Assembly: GCA_017935185.1 (NCBI GenBank)
Contig: JAGBIC010000011.1
Location: forward strand, 1 to 64,000
Direction: 5' to 3'
DNA from: Alistipes sp.
Lineage (GTDB): Bacteria > Bacteroidota > Bacteroidia > Bacteroidales > Rikenellaceae
Length of the DNA stretch: 64,000 nt
In this document: positions 7,132 to 16,579 of the stretch, piece after piece
Layout: every line of letters begins with the position of its first letter
Numbering within the stretch: position 1 is the stretch's first letter
Notes under the pieces: model-generated
Told to the model about the DNA's origin: nothing
What the model saw: the letters and a program-made list of their open reading frames with translations, nothing else
Databases searched by the model: none
Made by a program: the position numbers and the translations under genes

Positions 7132-8631
7132 TTAGTAGTTAGCATTCTGCTCACCGAAGTTCAAGTTGTTTGAAAGCTCCTCCTGAGGAATAGGCCATGT
7201 GAACATGAAGAAGTCAGCAGGAATCTTTGTGCCAATGTAGTGGCCACGCAATACGCTCTGCAAACTTGACTGGAATGTGCGTACATAGCCATCGTGCCAA
7301 CGCTTAAGGTCGGTCAAACGGTGACCCTCACCAAGCATCTCACGGATACGCTCGTTCTTGATCTCCTGGAACAACTCCTCGCCGGTAGTTGTGTCGGGCA
7401 GAGCATCCAAACCACGAGCCTGACGCAATGCGTTCAGAGGCTCAAGACCCTTGCCGCTCTCGCGGTACTGTGCCTCAGCATCGATCAAGTACATCTCGGC
7501 TACGCGGAATACCTTAGGCATATTGCGGTATACCAAAGTGGTCTTGATAGTCTGCAATGACTTGTTACCAATGAACTTGGTCATAAGTACACCGGGGAGC
7601 ACACTACCAGATCTATATATATATGAAGGAGCGATATAAGTTCCGTAACGGATATCCTTTGCGGGGTTGTACAATGATACGGGGGTCTGAGTCAAAACAT
7701 ATGCGGGCTGGCACAAGTATGCGCTGCTTGATGCATTCCATGAACCTGCGTAGTAGTCAGACATTGAACCTACTGTACCCAATGATGTAGAACGAACCTC
7801 AGGCTGGAAGATAGTCTCTGTTGAGATATCCTCACGCCACATCTTCTCAATCTCCTCGGGAGTAGTTGCCAAAGGATATGAGGTATAGAGTGATGAAGCA
7901 TACTTTGATGCGTTCTCGTAGTCGTGCATCTGAAGAGCTACCTGAGCCTTGAATGCTGTTACGGCATCGGCTGTGAGGTAGATAGCATCAGCTGAACCAG
8001 CTACATCCTTCAAACCCTGCTCTGCAATAGCGATATCAGAGAGAATAAACTTGTAGGTTGCATCCAAAGTACCGCGGTTAAGCTGTGCATCGGGGTTATA
8101 CTCCTTCGGACAGGGAACACCAAGCTGCTTGGTTGCAATTGCGGGCTCGTAGTCGTTACAGAAACGCAAAGCGAGCTGGTGCATGGTGTATGCACGCATA
8201 AAGTGCAACTCTGCTTTGTAGAGAGAGGTCTTCTCAATGAACTCGCCCTCGGTGTCCTTCTGCTCAAGCTCAGCCAACTTCATCAAAGCATAGTTGATAT
8301 CGCTGATGCGTGAGTAGTAGCCGTTCCACATCGAATTTATATCCTGATCTGAATCATACAAGTTCAGACGAGCGAAGAAACCACCGCGGTTACCAGACAT
8401 TGCGGTCTCGTTAAAGAGGTCAGTTTGATAATCGGCATAGTAGAGATAACCACCTGAGGTAATGCCTTTCAAACTGCTATAAGCACCAAGTCGCATACCA
8501 TTGATAAACTCAATGTCGGCTGCATCTGCACCCTTGAGCGAGGTATCGGGGTCGATCTCAAGCTCGCAAGATGACAGTGTTACAGATGCCATTGCGACAG
8601 CAATCATAAAATATAATCTTCTCATAATCAT
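7132..8631 (-). CDS. SusD-family surface glycan-binding lipoprotein (pair 1)
   Basis: The protein has 499 residues. Signal peptide with lipobox LSSC (Cys near residue 22) predicts a lipid-anchored outer-membrane protein. SusD-type TPR helices include FMRAYTMHQLALRFCNDYEP (~145-165), and the typical C-terminal RagB/SusD block is present (KVFRVAEMYLIDAEAQYRES, LNALRQARGLDAL, ERIREMLGEGHRLTDLKRW). SusD proteins form the lid on the SusC channel and hand ligands to it. Its gene starts 30 bp after the susC1 stop on the same strand. It is closely similar to the SusD of pair 2 (16580-18082), above all in the C-terminal block. No glycosidase is next to it, so the ligand is unknown. Confidence 0.93.
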   Translation of the reverse strand: MIMRRLYFMIAVAMASVTLSSCELEIDPDTSLKGADAADIEFINGMRLGAYSSLKGITSGGYLYYADYQTDLFNETAMSGNRGGFFARLNLYDSDQDINSMWNGYYSRISDINYALMKLAELEQKDTEGEFIEKTSLYKAELHFMRAYTMHQLALRFCNDYEPAIATKQLGVPCPKEYNPDAQLNRGTLDATYKFILSDIAIAEQGLKDVAGSADAIYLTADAVTAFKAQVALQMHDYENASKYASSLYTSYPLATTPEEIEKMWREDISTETIFQPEVRSTSLGTVGSMSDYYAGSWNASSSAYLCQPAYVLTQTPVSLYNPAKDIRYGTYIAPSYIYRSGSVLPGVLMTKFIGNKSLQTIKTTLVYRNMPKVFRVAEMYLIDAEAQYRESGKGLEPLNALRQARGLDALPDTTTGEELFQEIKNERIREMLGEGHRLTDLKRWHDGYVRTFQSSLQSVLRGHYIGTKIPADFFMFTWPIPQEELSNNLNFGEQNANY

Positions 8632-8661
8632 TTAATCTATTTTATATGGTTAAATCTGCAA

Positions 8662-11600
8662 TTAGAAGGTCAACTCTGCACCAAATGTCCACTGACGAGT
8701 GTTAGGATAGATATCGGTATCGAAGAGATTCTCTGAAACCTCGGGGTCGAAACCGCTATAGTCGGTCCATGTAAGCATGTTACGAGCACCTACAAATACC
8801 TTAACACCCTTGATGAAGCCACTCTTGTTGAGCAGATCCTTGGGCAATGAGTAAGAGATCTGGATGTTCTTCAGACGCAAGTAAGATGCATCCTCAACCA
8901 TGCGTGAGTCAAACTGTGTACCACCGTTAGCTACAGCATAATCCAATGAAGGATACTTTGTGCGGTCACCCGGCTCCTTCCAATAGTCAAGCACCTCTTC
9001 AGCCTGGTTATAACCCATTGCAAAATCGGTATTGGCGATGAAGTAGAGGTTGTTGTTTACCATGTAGTTGCCAGCGGCCCATGAGAAGTCAGCTATCAAG
9101 CTCAAGCCCTTCCATGTAGCCTGTACGCCGAAACCACCTGTGTAGGGAGCATAAGGTGTCTTGTCGAGATCAACCAATGCAGCCTCATAGAAGTCGGTGG
9201 TGATGCTACCATCCTCGGCAGTCCACTGACCCTCACCGGTCTCGGGGTTAACACCACGCCACTCCTGAGTGTAGTATGTGGGGAATGCGCGATCCTTCAT
9301 GTAGTAAAGCATGTCGGTGTAAACAGCCTGCTCCAAAGTGGGATCCCAAAGCTTGGTAAGTCTATTCTTGTTGTAGTTGAATGTGGCGTGTGCGCCTACA
9401 TACCAATCCTTGTTCTGGAAGATGTCGTAGTTTACAGAGAGGTCGATACCAGAGTTGGTCATAGCACCTACGTTACCTGTAACTGAAGAGAAACCTGCTG
9501 ACGGAGCCTTGGGAATAGGCATAAGCATATCGTCTGTCTTACGGTTGTAGTACTCAGCCTCGATTGTCAACTTGTTCCACAACTTAACCATGGCAGCAAT
9601 GCTCAATGTGCTCTGCTTCTCCCATGCAAGGTTGGGGTTACCTACGTTGGCAAGATACCAGGTCTTTGTGCCGTCATAGGGGCTACCGCTTGAGATATAC
9701 TCATACTGTGAGTAGTTACCGATACCAGAGTTACCCTGTGTACCATAAGAAACCTTTACGCTCAAGTCATTCAAAGTCTCGCTATCCTTCAAGAAGGCCT
9801 CGTTAGAGAGCTTCCACATGGCACCGGCTGCCCAGAATGTGGCGTTACGGTTGTTTGCACCGAAACGTGAAGAACCGTCGTTACGTACCAAACCGTCGAT
9901 GAAGTAGCGGTTGTCGTAGTTGTACTCGATACGACCGAATACAGAGTTGAAGGCGGATTCTGAGTTAGAGTAAGAAGGCAGACCGTTGAGCTCGGTACCC
10001 TGATTGATTGTCATGAAACGGTCGTTGGTAAGACCCTTCATTGAGATAGACATCAACTCACCATTGCTGTAGATAGCCTCCTGACCGAGCAATACACTGA
10101 AGTTGTTCTTCTCGGCAATGCTGAACTGATACTCGGCAGTGTTGGTCCATGTCCACTCATAGCTACGCTGGAATAACTCTGAAGTAGAGCCTGTTCCACG
10201 AGGACCAGAAGCAGTGGGCCATTTGGGACTCATGTGTGAGTGTGAACGATAGTCGAATGCATTAGCAGACAATGAACTGCGCAATGTCAAACCCTTAACG
10301 GGAGTAATCTCAACAAATGCCTGACCGTTGAGCTGCAAACGGTTTGATGTCATGGGTGAGTACATGGGGTTAACCAAGGGGTTTGCATCTCCATAGAGAT
10401 CAAGGAACTCCATCATAGAGCCATCCTCGTTGGTGGCGCGCTGGTATGAAGGAATCATCAAAGATGCGAACATGGGGTTAGAAGTGTAAAGACTACCTGC
10501 GGCATCAGCTGTAGAAGCCATTGCAGAATCGGTGTAACCGATACCGAGGCTCATGCCCATCTTCAACCAATCGTTTGCACGAGTGTCTACGTTAGCACGG
10601 AAAGTGTAACGAGTCAACTCTGAACCGGGCATTACACCGGTCTGGTCTGAATAGTTGCCAGAGAAGTAGTAAGATGTCTTCTTTGAACCACCAGAAACAG
10701 AAAGGTCAACCTGATACATCGGAGTGTTCTTATCCATAATGGTGTCGTACCAATCGGTGTTAACGGTGGGGTCGATCTCAAAGCCCCAGAAGAGCATGTT
10801 ATAGAAATCACCGGGGTTCTCGACACCAGCTTGAGCACCGCCAGCTGTGCCGGGGGCCAATGCCTCCCAATAATCGGGGTACATGCGTCTTACGATTTCA
10901 TCCATGTAGCCCATATATGTGCTGGTATCCATGGTTACCATCTTACGCTTGGGCATGCTAGACATAGAGTATGATGTACGCAAAGTTACGTCAACATTCT
11001 CTGAACCACGAGCACCCTTCTTTGATGCTACGTAGATAACACCGTTGGCAGCACGTGAACCGTAGATTGAAGTGGCAGATGCGTCCTTCAATACGCTGAT
11101 TGACTCGATGTCGTTCTGGTTCATTGCCAACAGAGTACCTGCGCCGATAGGTGCACCGTCCAACAAGATAAGGGGAGTAGTACCAGCACCCAATGAACCC
11201 ATACCGTGGATACGGATGGTAGAGGTGGTGTTCAACTCACCGTTTGAAGTAGAAATTGACAAACCTGCAACCTTACCCTGCATGGCGTCCATGACGTTGT
11301 TTGAGGGGCGGTTCTCAAGTTCTTTGCTACCTACCTTGTCTACTGAACCGATTACAGTACCAATCTTACGACCTGAACCATAACCCATAACAACCACGTC
11401 ATCGATAGACTGTGATGACTCGGCAAGTGTTACATTTACTGTGGTCTTTCCTGCAATATCCACAATCTTCTCCTCGTAACCAAGAGAAGATACAACCAAC
11501 TTACCGTTGCGGGGTGCATTGATTGTAAAAAGGCCATCCACGTTTGTTGTGACACCGGTGTTTGTGCCGTCAATTACAACTGTCGCACCTACGATGGGAG

Positions 11601-11712
11601 CGCCTGCTGAATCAACAACCGTACCGGACACTTTCAAGTTCTGTGCAAGTGCAAATGTGCAAACTGACAGAACAGCTACGATAGAAAGTACAATTTTCCT
11701 AACCATAAGCAT
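8662..11712 (-). CDS. SusC-family TonB-dependent outer-membrane transporter (pair 1, predicted ON)
   Basis: The protein has 1016 residues. Signal peptide MLMVRKIVLSIVAVL ending ALAQ, then a carboxypeptidase-regulatory-like beta domain (~25-110), the TonB plug (IDDVVVMGYGSGRK, LKDASATSIYGSRAANGVIYV at ~185-210), and a C-terminal beta barrel ending in the aromatic strand WTFGAELTF. It imports oligosaccharides or peptides with its SusD. The start at 11712 is preferred to an upstream in-frame start because it gives a normal signal peptide and the same start as the paralogue at 13559. Its leader and first 12 codons are one arm of an 89-bp inverted repeat, and a full promoter lies directly upstream (11772-11803). 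Confidence 0.93.
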   Translation of the reverse strand: MLMVRKIVLSIVAVLSVCTFALAQNLKVSGTVVDSAGAPIVGATVVIDGTNTGVTTNVDGLFTINAPRNGKLVVSSLGYEEKIVDIAGKTTVNVTLAESSQSIDDVVVMGYGSGRKIGTVIGSVDKVGSKELENRPSNNVMDAMQGKVAGLSISTSNGELNTTSTIRIHGMGSLGAGTTPLILLDGAPIGAGTLLAMNQNDIESISVLKDASATSIYGSRAANGVIYVASKKGARGSENVDVTLRTSYSMSSMPKRKMVTMDTSTYMGYMDEIVRRMYPDYWEALAPGTAGGAQAGVENPGDFYNMLFWGFEIDPTVNTDWYDTIMDKNTPMYQVDLSVSGGSKKTSYYFSGNYSDQTGVMPGSELTRYTFRANVDTRANDWLKMGMSLGIGYTDSAMASTADAAGSLYTSNPMFASLMIPSYQRATNEDGSMMEFLDLYGDANPLVNPMYSPMTSNRLQLNGQAFVEITPVKGLTLRSSLSANAFDYRSHSHMSPKWPTASGPRGTGSTSELFQRSYEWTWTNTAEYQFSIAEKNNFSVLLGQEAIYSNGELMSISMKGLTNDRFMTINQGTELNGLPSYSNSESAFNSVFGRIEYNYDNRYFIDGLVRNDGSSRFGANNRNATFWAAGAMWKLSNEAFLKDSETLNDLSVKVSYGTQGNSGIGNYSQYEYISSGSPYDGTKTWYLANVGNPNLAWEKQSTLSIAAMVKLWNKLTIEAEYYNRKTDDMLMPIPKAPSAGFSSVTGNVGAMTNSGIDLSVNYDIFQNKDWYVGAHATFNYNKNRLTKLWDPTLEQAVYTDMLYYMKDRAFPTYYTQEWRGVNPETGEGQWTAEDGSITTDFYEAALVDLDKTPYAPYTGGFGVQATWKGLSLIADFSWAAGNYMVNNNLYFIANTDFAMGYNQAEEVLDYWKEPGDRTKYPSLDYAVANGGTQFDSRMVEDASYLRLKNIQISYSLPKDLLNKSGFIKGVKVFVGARNMLTWTDYSGFDPEVSENLFDTDIYPNTRQWTFGAELTF

Positions 11713-11765
11713 AAATTTTTGTACGTTTGTATTACTGTATTTTCTTGGGTTTATAATATAAAAAT
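11677..11765 (-). repeat. Inverted repeat, left arm
   Basis: 89 bp matching 13506-13594 in reverse complement with one mismatch (T versus A, three to four bases before the ATG). It covers the 53-nt leader of susC1 and its first 12 codons. Immediately beyond both ends the two copies diverge. The arm contains the direct repeat AATACAGTAATACA, a candidate recombinase-binding feature. Confidence 0.9.
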
Positions 11766-12066
11766 ACGGGACAAAGTTACTAATTAAATTCACAATTATC
11801 AAAAAAATTTAATATAAAATGCCGCTACGTAATACATTTAGTCTATTTTGATTCAGAAAGTTATAGTATATAAGCTATTTTGCAACAATTGTAATAATGT
11901 GTAACATATTGCATACCCGATTGCGAATATTGGATTTGCATGACATAAATATGCAGTATATTATATTTTATGCAGAGTAAGGTTGCTGTATAATGGATAT
12001 AGATTGTTCGGATAAGAAAAGTACTGAAAATGGGCTGTAAACTATTGATTTGTCATAATACTTCTA
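11766..12066. other. 301-bp non-coding part of the invertible segment
   Basis: AT-rich DNA between the left repeat arm and the end of the recombinase gene. It holds the susC1 promoter at 11772-11803; apart from that I see no gene, clear terminator or further repeat. It could contain accessory sites for the recombinase. Confidence 0.6.
11772..11803 (-). promoter_or_regulatory. Promoter of susC1, inside the invertible segment
   Basis: On the minus strand TTTG (11803-11800), exactly 20 bp, TAACTTTG (11779-11772): a full match to the Bacteroidota consensus. Predicted transcription start is at about 11765, which is the edge of the inverted repeat, so the promoter itself is in the unique, invertible part. 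No such promoter exists on the other side next to susC2. Confidence 0.8.
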
Positions 12067-13323
12067 TTAAGCGGTTGTAGCCGTCGGCCGAGTAGAGGCC
12101 ATATTTGATAATTGTGTTTCAAAATACGTATCCATAGTTTTTGACACGCGTTGCATCTGGGTGATAACCGAAGAATTCTGCACCCGAGCATATATTTGCG
12201 TGGTTTTGATGTCGGCATGCCCCAACATGTGGCTGACAATCTCCATCGGAACACCGTTGTTCAGGGTCATAGTAGTAGCAAATGTATGCCGGGCCGAGTG
12301 GAATGTTATCGCTCGATTTATTCCCAGCGAAGTTGCCACACGACGTATAATCTGATTGCACCAGCAGTTGGATGGGATGCTAAATATCGACTTATCATCA
12401 CCACGAGAATATTTCATTATTATATAATAAGGTATACGCAACAAAGGCACATCCACTGCGCAACCTGTCTTGGCCCTAAATACAGCTATCCACCTTCGCT
12501 GACCGGCGACGTGAACGTCGCACATACGCAACTTCTTTATATCTACAAACGAAAGACCCGTAAAGCAACTGAATACAAACGCATCCAATACAGAGCCCTG
12601 CATTGGCGAAGTCGGCTTATATGCCATAATACATCGCAGCTCCTCCCGATCAAGAAAATTCTTACGCACCACCTGCTGGTGCAACTTATAACCAGCAAAG
12701 GGCGATGAGAGAATCAAACCATCATTTACGGCACATGCAAATATGTGCTTAAGCGCAATCATATAGAGCCATGCGGAGTTGGCGCAGCACTCTCTATCCT
12801 TGATGAGCCAACCATGAAATTCCCCTATAAAATCGCGATTTACACTATTCATGGGCAGATCATGTTTCATATAACGCTTATAGATATAATTCCTCAAGTG
12901 CTGACATACATATTTGTATTTATAAAGCGTGCTTTTGCTTCGTGAAACACCAACCAATTTTTCGAAGGCCCGATTATGGCGTTCAAAATAGGCCACAACG
13001 CCCATTTGGTTGGCAAAATCATTTCTATACACCTCGCGCACCCGCTGTGGAGTAGGGGTCGAGGTTGAATGTAGCACAGTCATATAGGCGTCATATAACA
13101 GATAATAGATCTCGTCGAGGTGCTTATTGATTCTCTGAGCCTCTTTCCCGCGTCCTGCAACACGTTTCTGCGTCAAATCCCAACATCCTCGACGAACCGA
13201 AAGGTGCGTCGAAAAACAGCACGACGACCTGTTAATGGTTATTCGGCACATAATAGGCAGGTCGCCATTTCGAAGCGGTTCCTGCTTTTTTATGTAAAAC
13301 AGGATTTTAAAATGTGATCTCAT
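12067..13323 (-). CDS. Tyrosine site-specific recombinase (probable invertase of the susCD switch)
   Basis: The protein has 418 residues and the domain order of Bacteroidota integrases: an N-terminal arm-binding domain (RSHFKILFYIKKQEPLRNGDLPIMCRITIN), a SAM-like core-binding domain (~110-205) and a catalytic domain (~220-400). Catalytic residues visible: H342 and R345 (ITFHSARHTFAT), H369 (MLGHADIKTT) and the nucleophile Y378 (IYARV). The usual first arginine is replaced by S258 (FTGLSFVDI), as reported for IntDOT of CTnDOT. It lies wholly between the inverted repeats, so it inverts with its own promoter switch. No transposon or conjugation genes are nearby, which argues for a local invertase, not an element integrase. 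No consensus promoter is seen directly upstream. Confidence 0.9.
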   Translation of the reverse strand: MRSHFKILFYIKKQEPLRNGDLPIMCRITINRSSCCFSTHLSVRRGCWDLTQKRVAGRGKEAQRINKHLDEIYYLLYDAYMTVLHSTSTPTPQRVREVYRNDFANQMGVVAYFERHNRAFEKLVGVSRSKSTLYKYKYVCQHLRNYIYKRYMKHDLPMNSVNRDFIGEFHGWLIKDRECCANSAWLYMIALKHIFACAVNDGLILSSPFAGYKLHQQVVRKNFLDREELRCIMAYKPTSPMQGSVLDAFVFSCFTGLSFVDIKKLRMCDVHVAGQRRWIAVFRAKTGCAVDVPLLRIPYYIIMKYSRGDDKSIFSIPSNCWCNQIIRRVATSLGINRAITFHSARHTFATTMTLNNGVPMEIVSHMLGHADIKTTQIYARVQNSSVITQMQRVSKTMDTYFETQLSNMASTRPTATTA

Positions 13324-13505
13324 AGCGAAATAGATACGATTAAAGTAACAAAACAGATTGCCTTTATCTTAAAAACAATCATGCTTGCCACTGGTTATCA
13401 AATAATTACCCATAGCTCGCAGTAGCGGTCAAGTAACCAAAGTCCTTCTTGCACACTACAAAGTATGCATGAGGCCGCCAATCAACCGCCCTGCGAAGCT
13501 ATTGC

Positions 13506-13594
13506 ATTTTTATATTATAAACCCAAGAAAATACAGTAATACAAACGTACAAAAAATTATGCTTATGGTTAGGAAAATTGTACTTTCTATCGTA
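13506..13594 (+). repeat. Inverted repeat, right arm
   Basis: 89 bp, the inverted partner of 11677-11765, covering the leader and first 12 codons of susC2. The 65 bp before it (13441-13505) and the remaining stretch back to the recombinase start at 13323 contain no TAnnTTTG box on the plus strand, so susC2 has no visible promoter in this orientation. Confidence 0.9.
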
Positions 13595-16561
13595 ACCGTT
13601 CTGACAGCTTGTTTTATGGCTATGGCTCAGAACGTGCAGGTGACAGGTACTGTTGTCGACTCGGCTGGTGAGCCTATCGTCGGCGCAGCGATCGTTGTAG
13701 CTGGTACTACAACCGGTGTCACTTCAAACGTGGATGGTTCATTCTCTGTCAACGCACCCCGCAGCGGTAAGTTGATCGTATCATGCCTTGGATACGAGGA
13801 GAAAACCATCGACATTGCAGGCAAGACCTCTTTCAACATTGTTCTTGCCGACTCATCAGAGTCAATCGACGACGTTATTGTCGTTGGTTATGGTACCGGT
13901 AAGAAGGTTGGTACTGTAATCGGTTCAGTAGACCAGGTTAAGGCCGAGAAGCTCGAGAACCGCCCCTCAAACAACATCATGGATGCTATGCAGGGTCAGG
14001 TTGCGGGTCTTCAGATTATCTCTGGTAGCGGTGAGCTTGACGCGACCTCTACTATCCGCCTTCACGGTCTTGGTTCAATCAACGCTGATACTGAGCCTTT
14101 GATTTTGTTGGATGGTTCACCCATCACAACCGGTACTCTGTTGGCTATGAACCAGAACGATATTCAGGCAATCAACGTATTGAAGGACGCATCTGCCACT
14201 TCAATCTATGGTTCGCGTGCTGCCAACGGTGTTATCTACGTTACTACAAAGCGTGGTAACTACAACGAGGGTGCTACTGTTACTCTTCGTACACAGTACT
14301 CTATGTCTTCTGCTACCAAGCCCCGCGTAACCGCGATGAACACCGAGGAGTTGATCGACTTCACCTCTCGTGTTTACACCATTTTGAATGGCATGGATGC
14401 AAACGATCCCGAGCAGTTGCAGTTCATTCGTGACTACTATGTAGGCGGCTATGGCATCGATGAGAGCGTTAACACCAACTGGTTTGACGAGATTATGAAT
14501 CAGAGTGCTCCCTTGTATCAGGTTGACCTTGGTGTATCGGGTGGTACTCGCAAGTCTACTTACTACTTCTCTGCCAACTATGCAGATCAGGATGGTATCC
14601 TCCCGGGTTCAGAGCTTACTCGTTACACAGTTCGTGGTAATGTAGAGACTCGCATCAAGGATTGGATCAAGACAGGTATGAGCCTTGGTGTTGGTTATCA
14701 GGAGTCAACCAATACCTTTAGCTATGGTAGCCAGGGTACTAACTGGTTTACTAACCCCGTTAATGCTGTTACACTGCTTCCTTCATATCAAAATCCTTAT
14801 GATGAGGATGGTAATCCTTTGCAGATTATGGATTTTGCAGGTGGTTTTGCCAGCCCGCTGGTATTGCATGAGTTGTTCCCTATTGAGAATGAGCGTTTGC
14901 AGTTGAATGGCTCAATGTTCCTTGAGTTGCAGCCTGTTAAGGGCCTTACTCTTCGTTCACAGCTCGGTTTGAATGCATTCGACTACAAGAATTCTACAAT
15001 GAATTCTCCCGACTATTATTACAATGATGGTGTAGGTAGCGTGTCGAATGGTTTCCAGCGTAACTACGATTGGACTTGGACTAATACTGCCGAGTATAAG
15101 CTTGCTCTTGGTGAGAATCACAATATCACAGCTTTGGTTGGTCACGAGTCAATCTACGGTAACTCTGAGTATACACGATTTGGTATGAAGGGTGTTACCG
15201 ATTCTCGTTTCCCCTATCCCAACCACGGTACTGATTTGACAGGTATTCCCACTTACTCTTTGGGCGAGTATGCATTTAACTCTGTATTCGGTCGTTTGGA
15301 GTATAACTTCGGTGAGAAGTACTTCGTTGATGCTTCAATCCGTAACGATGCATCTTCACGTTTCGGTGTCGAGAATCGTAACGCACTCTTCTGGTCAGCA
15401 GGTGCTATGTGGAATGCTAAGAAGGAGGCTTTCTTGGCCGATAGCGATGTAATCAGCAACCTCTCTGTAAAGGCATCTTACGGTACACAGGGTAACTCTG
15501 GTATCGGTAACTACTTGCAGTATGCAACTCTTGGTGCTACTACTTATAATGGTAACAACGGTTGGAACTTGGCTTCTGCTGGTAACCCCATGTTGGGTTG
15601 GGAGGAGCAGCGTACTTTGACCATTGGTGCCGAGATCGAGTTGTGGCGCAAGCTCCGCTTGCAGGTTGATTGGTATCGTCGTCAGACTGCCGATATGCTT
15701 ACCGAGGTTCCCGTTCCCGCAACAACCGGTTTTACCTCTAACTGGGTGAATATCGGTGGCTTGCGCAACAGCGGTATCGATATCACTTTGAACTACGATA
15801 TCTTCCAGAACCAGGATTGGTATGTAAACTTCCACGCTACATTCAACTACAACAAGAACCAGATTACCGAGCTTTGGGATGGTCTTCAGGAGTATGCACT
15901 CGGCGAGACTGCTCTTATGGCTGTAGGTGACGCTTACTACATGCACTATATGCAGAAGTGGCAGGGCGTTAATCCCGAGACCGGTGAGGGTCAGTGGTTG
16001 ATGGAGGATGGAAGCGTTACTTCAGATCCCAATATTGCTGATTTCTTCAATACTGGTAAGTCATTCCAAGCTCCTTATACTGGTGGTTTCGGTGTGAACG
16101 TAGCATGGAAGGGCCTTTCATTTGTTGCCGACTTCTCATGGGTACATGGTAACTGGCTCTACAATAACTCACTCTACTTCTCTGAGAACCCTGTATTCGT
16201 AAACTGGAATCGTAACCAGACAACCGGTGCATTGGATTATTGGAAGCAGCCGGGTGATAATGCCAAGTTCCCCTCTTTGGAGTCACATATTGCAGCTGGT
16301 GGTCGTAACTACTATGGTGATGACCTTTTGGAGCAGGGTTCATTCTTGCGTCTGAAGAATATCCAGTTGGCTTATACATTGCCCCAGAAGTGGTTCGCAA
16401 ACAGCAAGTACATCAGCGGTATCCGCGTTTATGTAGGTGCTCGTAACCTCTGGACATTGACCGGTTACACCGGCCTCGACCCCGAGAACTCATCAGACTT
16501 CTCTTTGGATGATTATCCTGCATCACGTCAGTGGACTTTCGGTGCCGAGTTTAAGTTCTAA
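13559..16561 (+). CDS. SusC-family TonB-dependent outer-membrane transporter (pair 2, predicted OFF)
   Basis: The protein has 1000 residues and the same layout as the SusC of pair 1: signal peptide MLMVRKIVLSIVTVL ending AMAQ, regulatory-like beta domain, plug (IDDVIVVGYGTGKK, LKDASATSIYGSRAANGVIYV) and barrel ending WTFGAEFKF. The N-terminal third is strongly similar to SusC1; the barrel parts differ more, which suggests a different ligand. The start at 13559 is chosen by identity with the paralogue; an in-frame ATG at 13469 would run through the leader repeat and spoil the signal peptide. No promoter is visible upstream in the present orientation. Confidence 0.93.
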   Translation: MLMVRKIVLSIVTVLTACFMAMAQNVQVTGTVVDSAGEPIVGAAIVVAGTTTGVTSNVDGSFSVNAPRSGKLIVSCLGYEEKTIDIAGKTSFNIVLADSSESIDDVIVVGYGTGKKVGTVIGSVDQVKAEKLENRPSNNIMDAMQGQVAGLQIISGSGELDATSTIRLHGLGSINADTEPLILLDGSPITTGTLLAMNQNDIQAINVLKDASATSIYGSRAANGVIYVTTKRGNYNEGATVTLRTQYSMSSATKPRVTAMNTEELIDFTSRVYTILNGMDANDPEQLQFIRDYYVGGYGIDESVNTNWFDEIMNQSAPLYQVDLGVSGGTRKSTYYFSANYADQDGILPGSELTRYTVRGNVETRIKDWIKTGMSLGVGYQESTNTFSYGSQGTNWFTNPVNAVTLLPSYQNPYDEDGNPLQIMDFAGGFASPLVLHELFPIENERLQLNGSMFLELQPVKGLTLRSQLGLNAFDYKNSTMNSPDYYYNDGVGSVSNGFQRNYDWTWTNTAEYKLALGENHNITALVGHESIYGNSEYTRFGMKGVTDSRFPYPNHGTDLTGIPTYSLGEYAFNSVFGRLEYNFGEKYFVDASIRNDASSRFGVENRNALFWSAGAMWNAKKEAFLADSDVISNLSVKASYGTQGNSGIGNYLQYATLGATTYNGNNGWNLASAGNPMLGWEEQRTLTIGAEIELWRKLRLQVDWYRRQTADMLTEVPVPATTGFTSNWVNIGGLRNSGIDITLNYDIFQNQDWYVNFHATFNYNKNQITELWDGLQEYALGETALMAVGDAYYMHYMQKWQGVNPETGEGQWLMEDGSVTSDPNIADFFNTGKSFQAPYTGGFGVNVAWKGLSFVADFSWVHGNWLYNNSLYFSENPVFVNWNRNQTTGALDYWKQPGDNAKFPSLESHIAAGGRNYYGDDLLEQGSFLRLKNIQLAYTLPQKWFANSKYISGIRVYVGARNLWTLTGYTGLDPENSSDFSLDDYPASRQWTFGAEFKF

Positions 16562-16579
16562 TGTTAAACCAATAATAAC

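Larger units (their letters stand above)
11677..13594. mobile_element. Probable invertible DNA segment (recombinase-driven susCD switch)
   Basis: Two 89-bp arms (11677-11765 and 13506-13594) in inverted orientation enclose 1740 bp that contain a tyrosine recombinase gene and one strong promoter. Each arm starts at the predicted transcription start and covers the 5' leader and first 12 codons of a susC gene; the two susC genes point outward. Inversion would move the promoter from susC1 to susC2. Promoter inversion by tyrosine recombinases, including at susC/susD loci, is established in Bacteroides; for this locus it is an inference from structure. Confidence 0.8.

Noticed and set aside
12067..13323. 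Recombinase as part of an integrated transposon or prophage
   Set aside because: No mobilisation, phage or cargo genes, and no attachment-site duplication other than the inverted susC leaders; the local invertase reading explains the repeats better.
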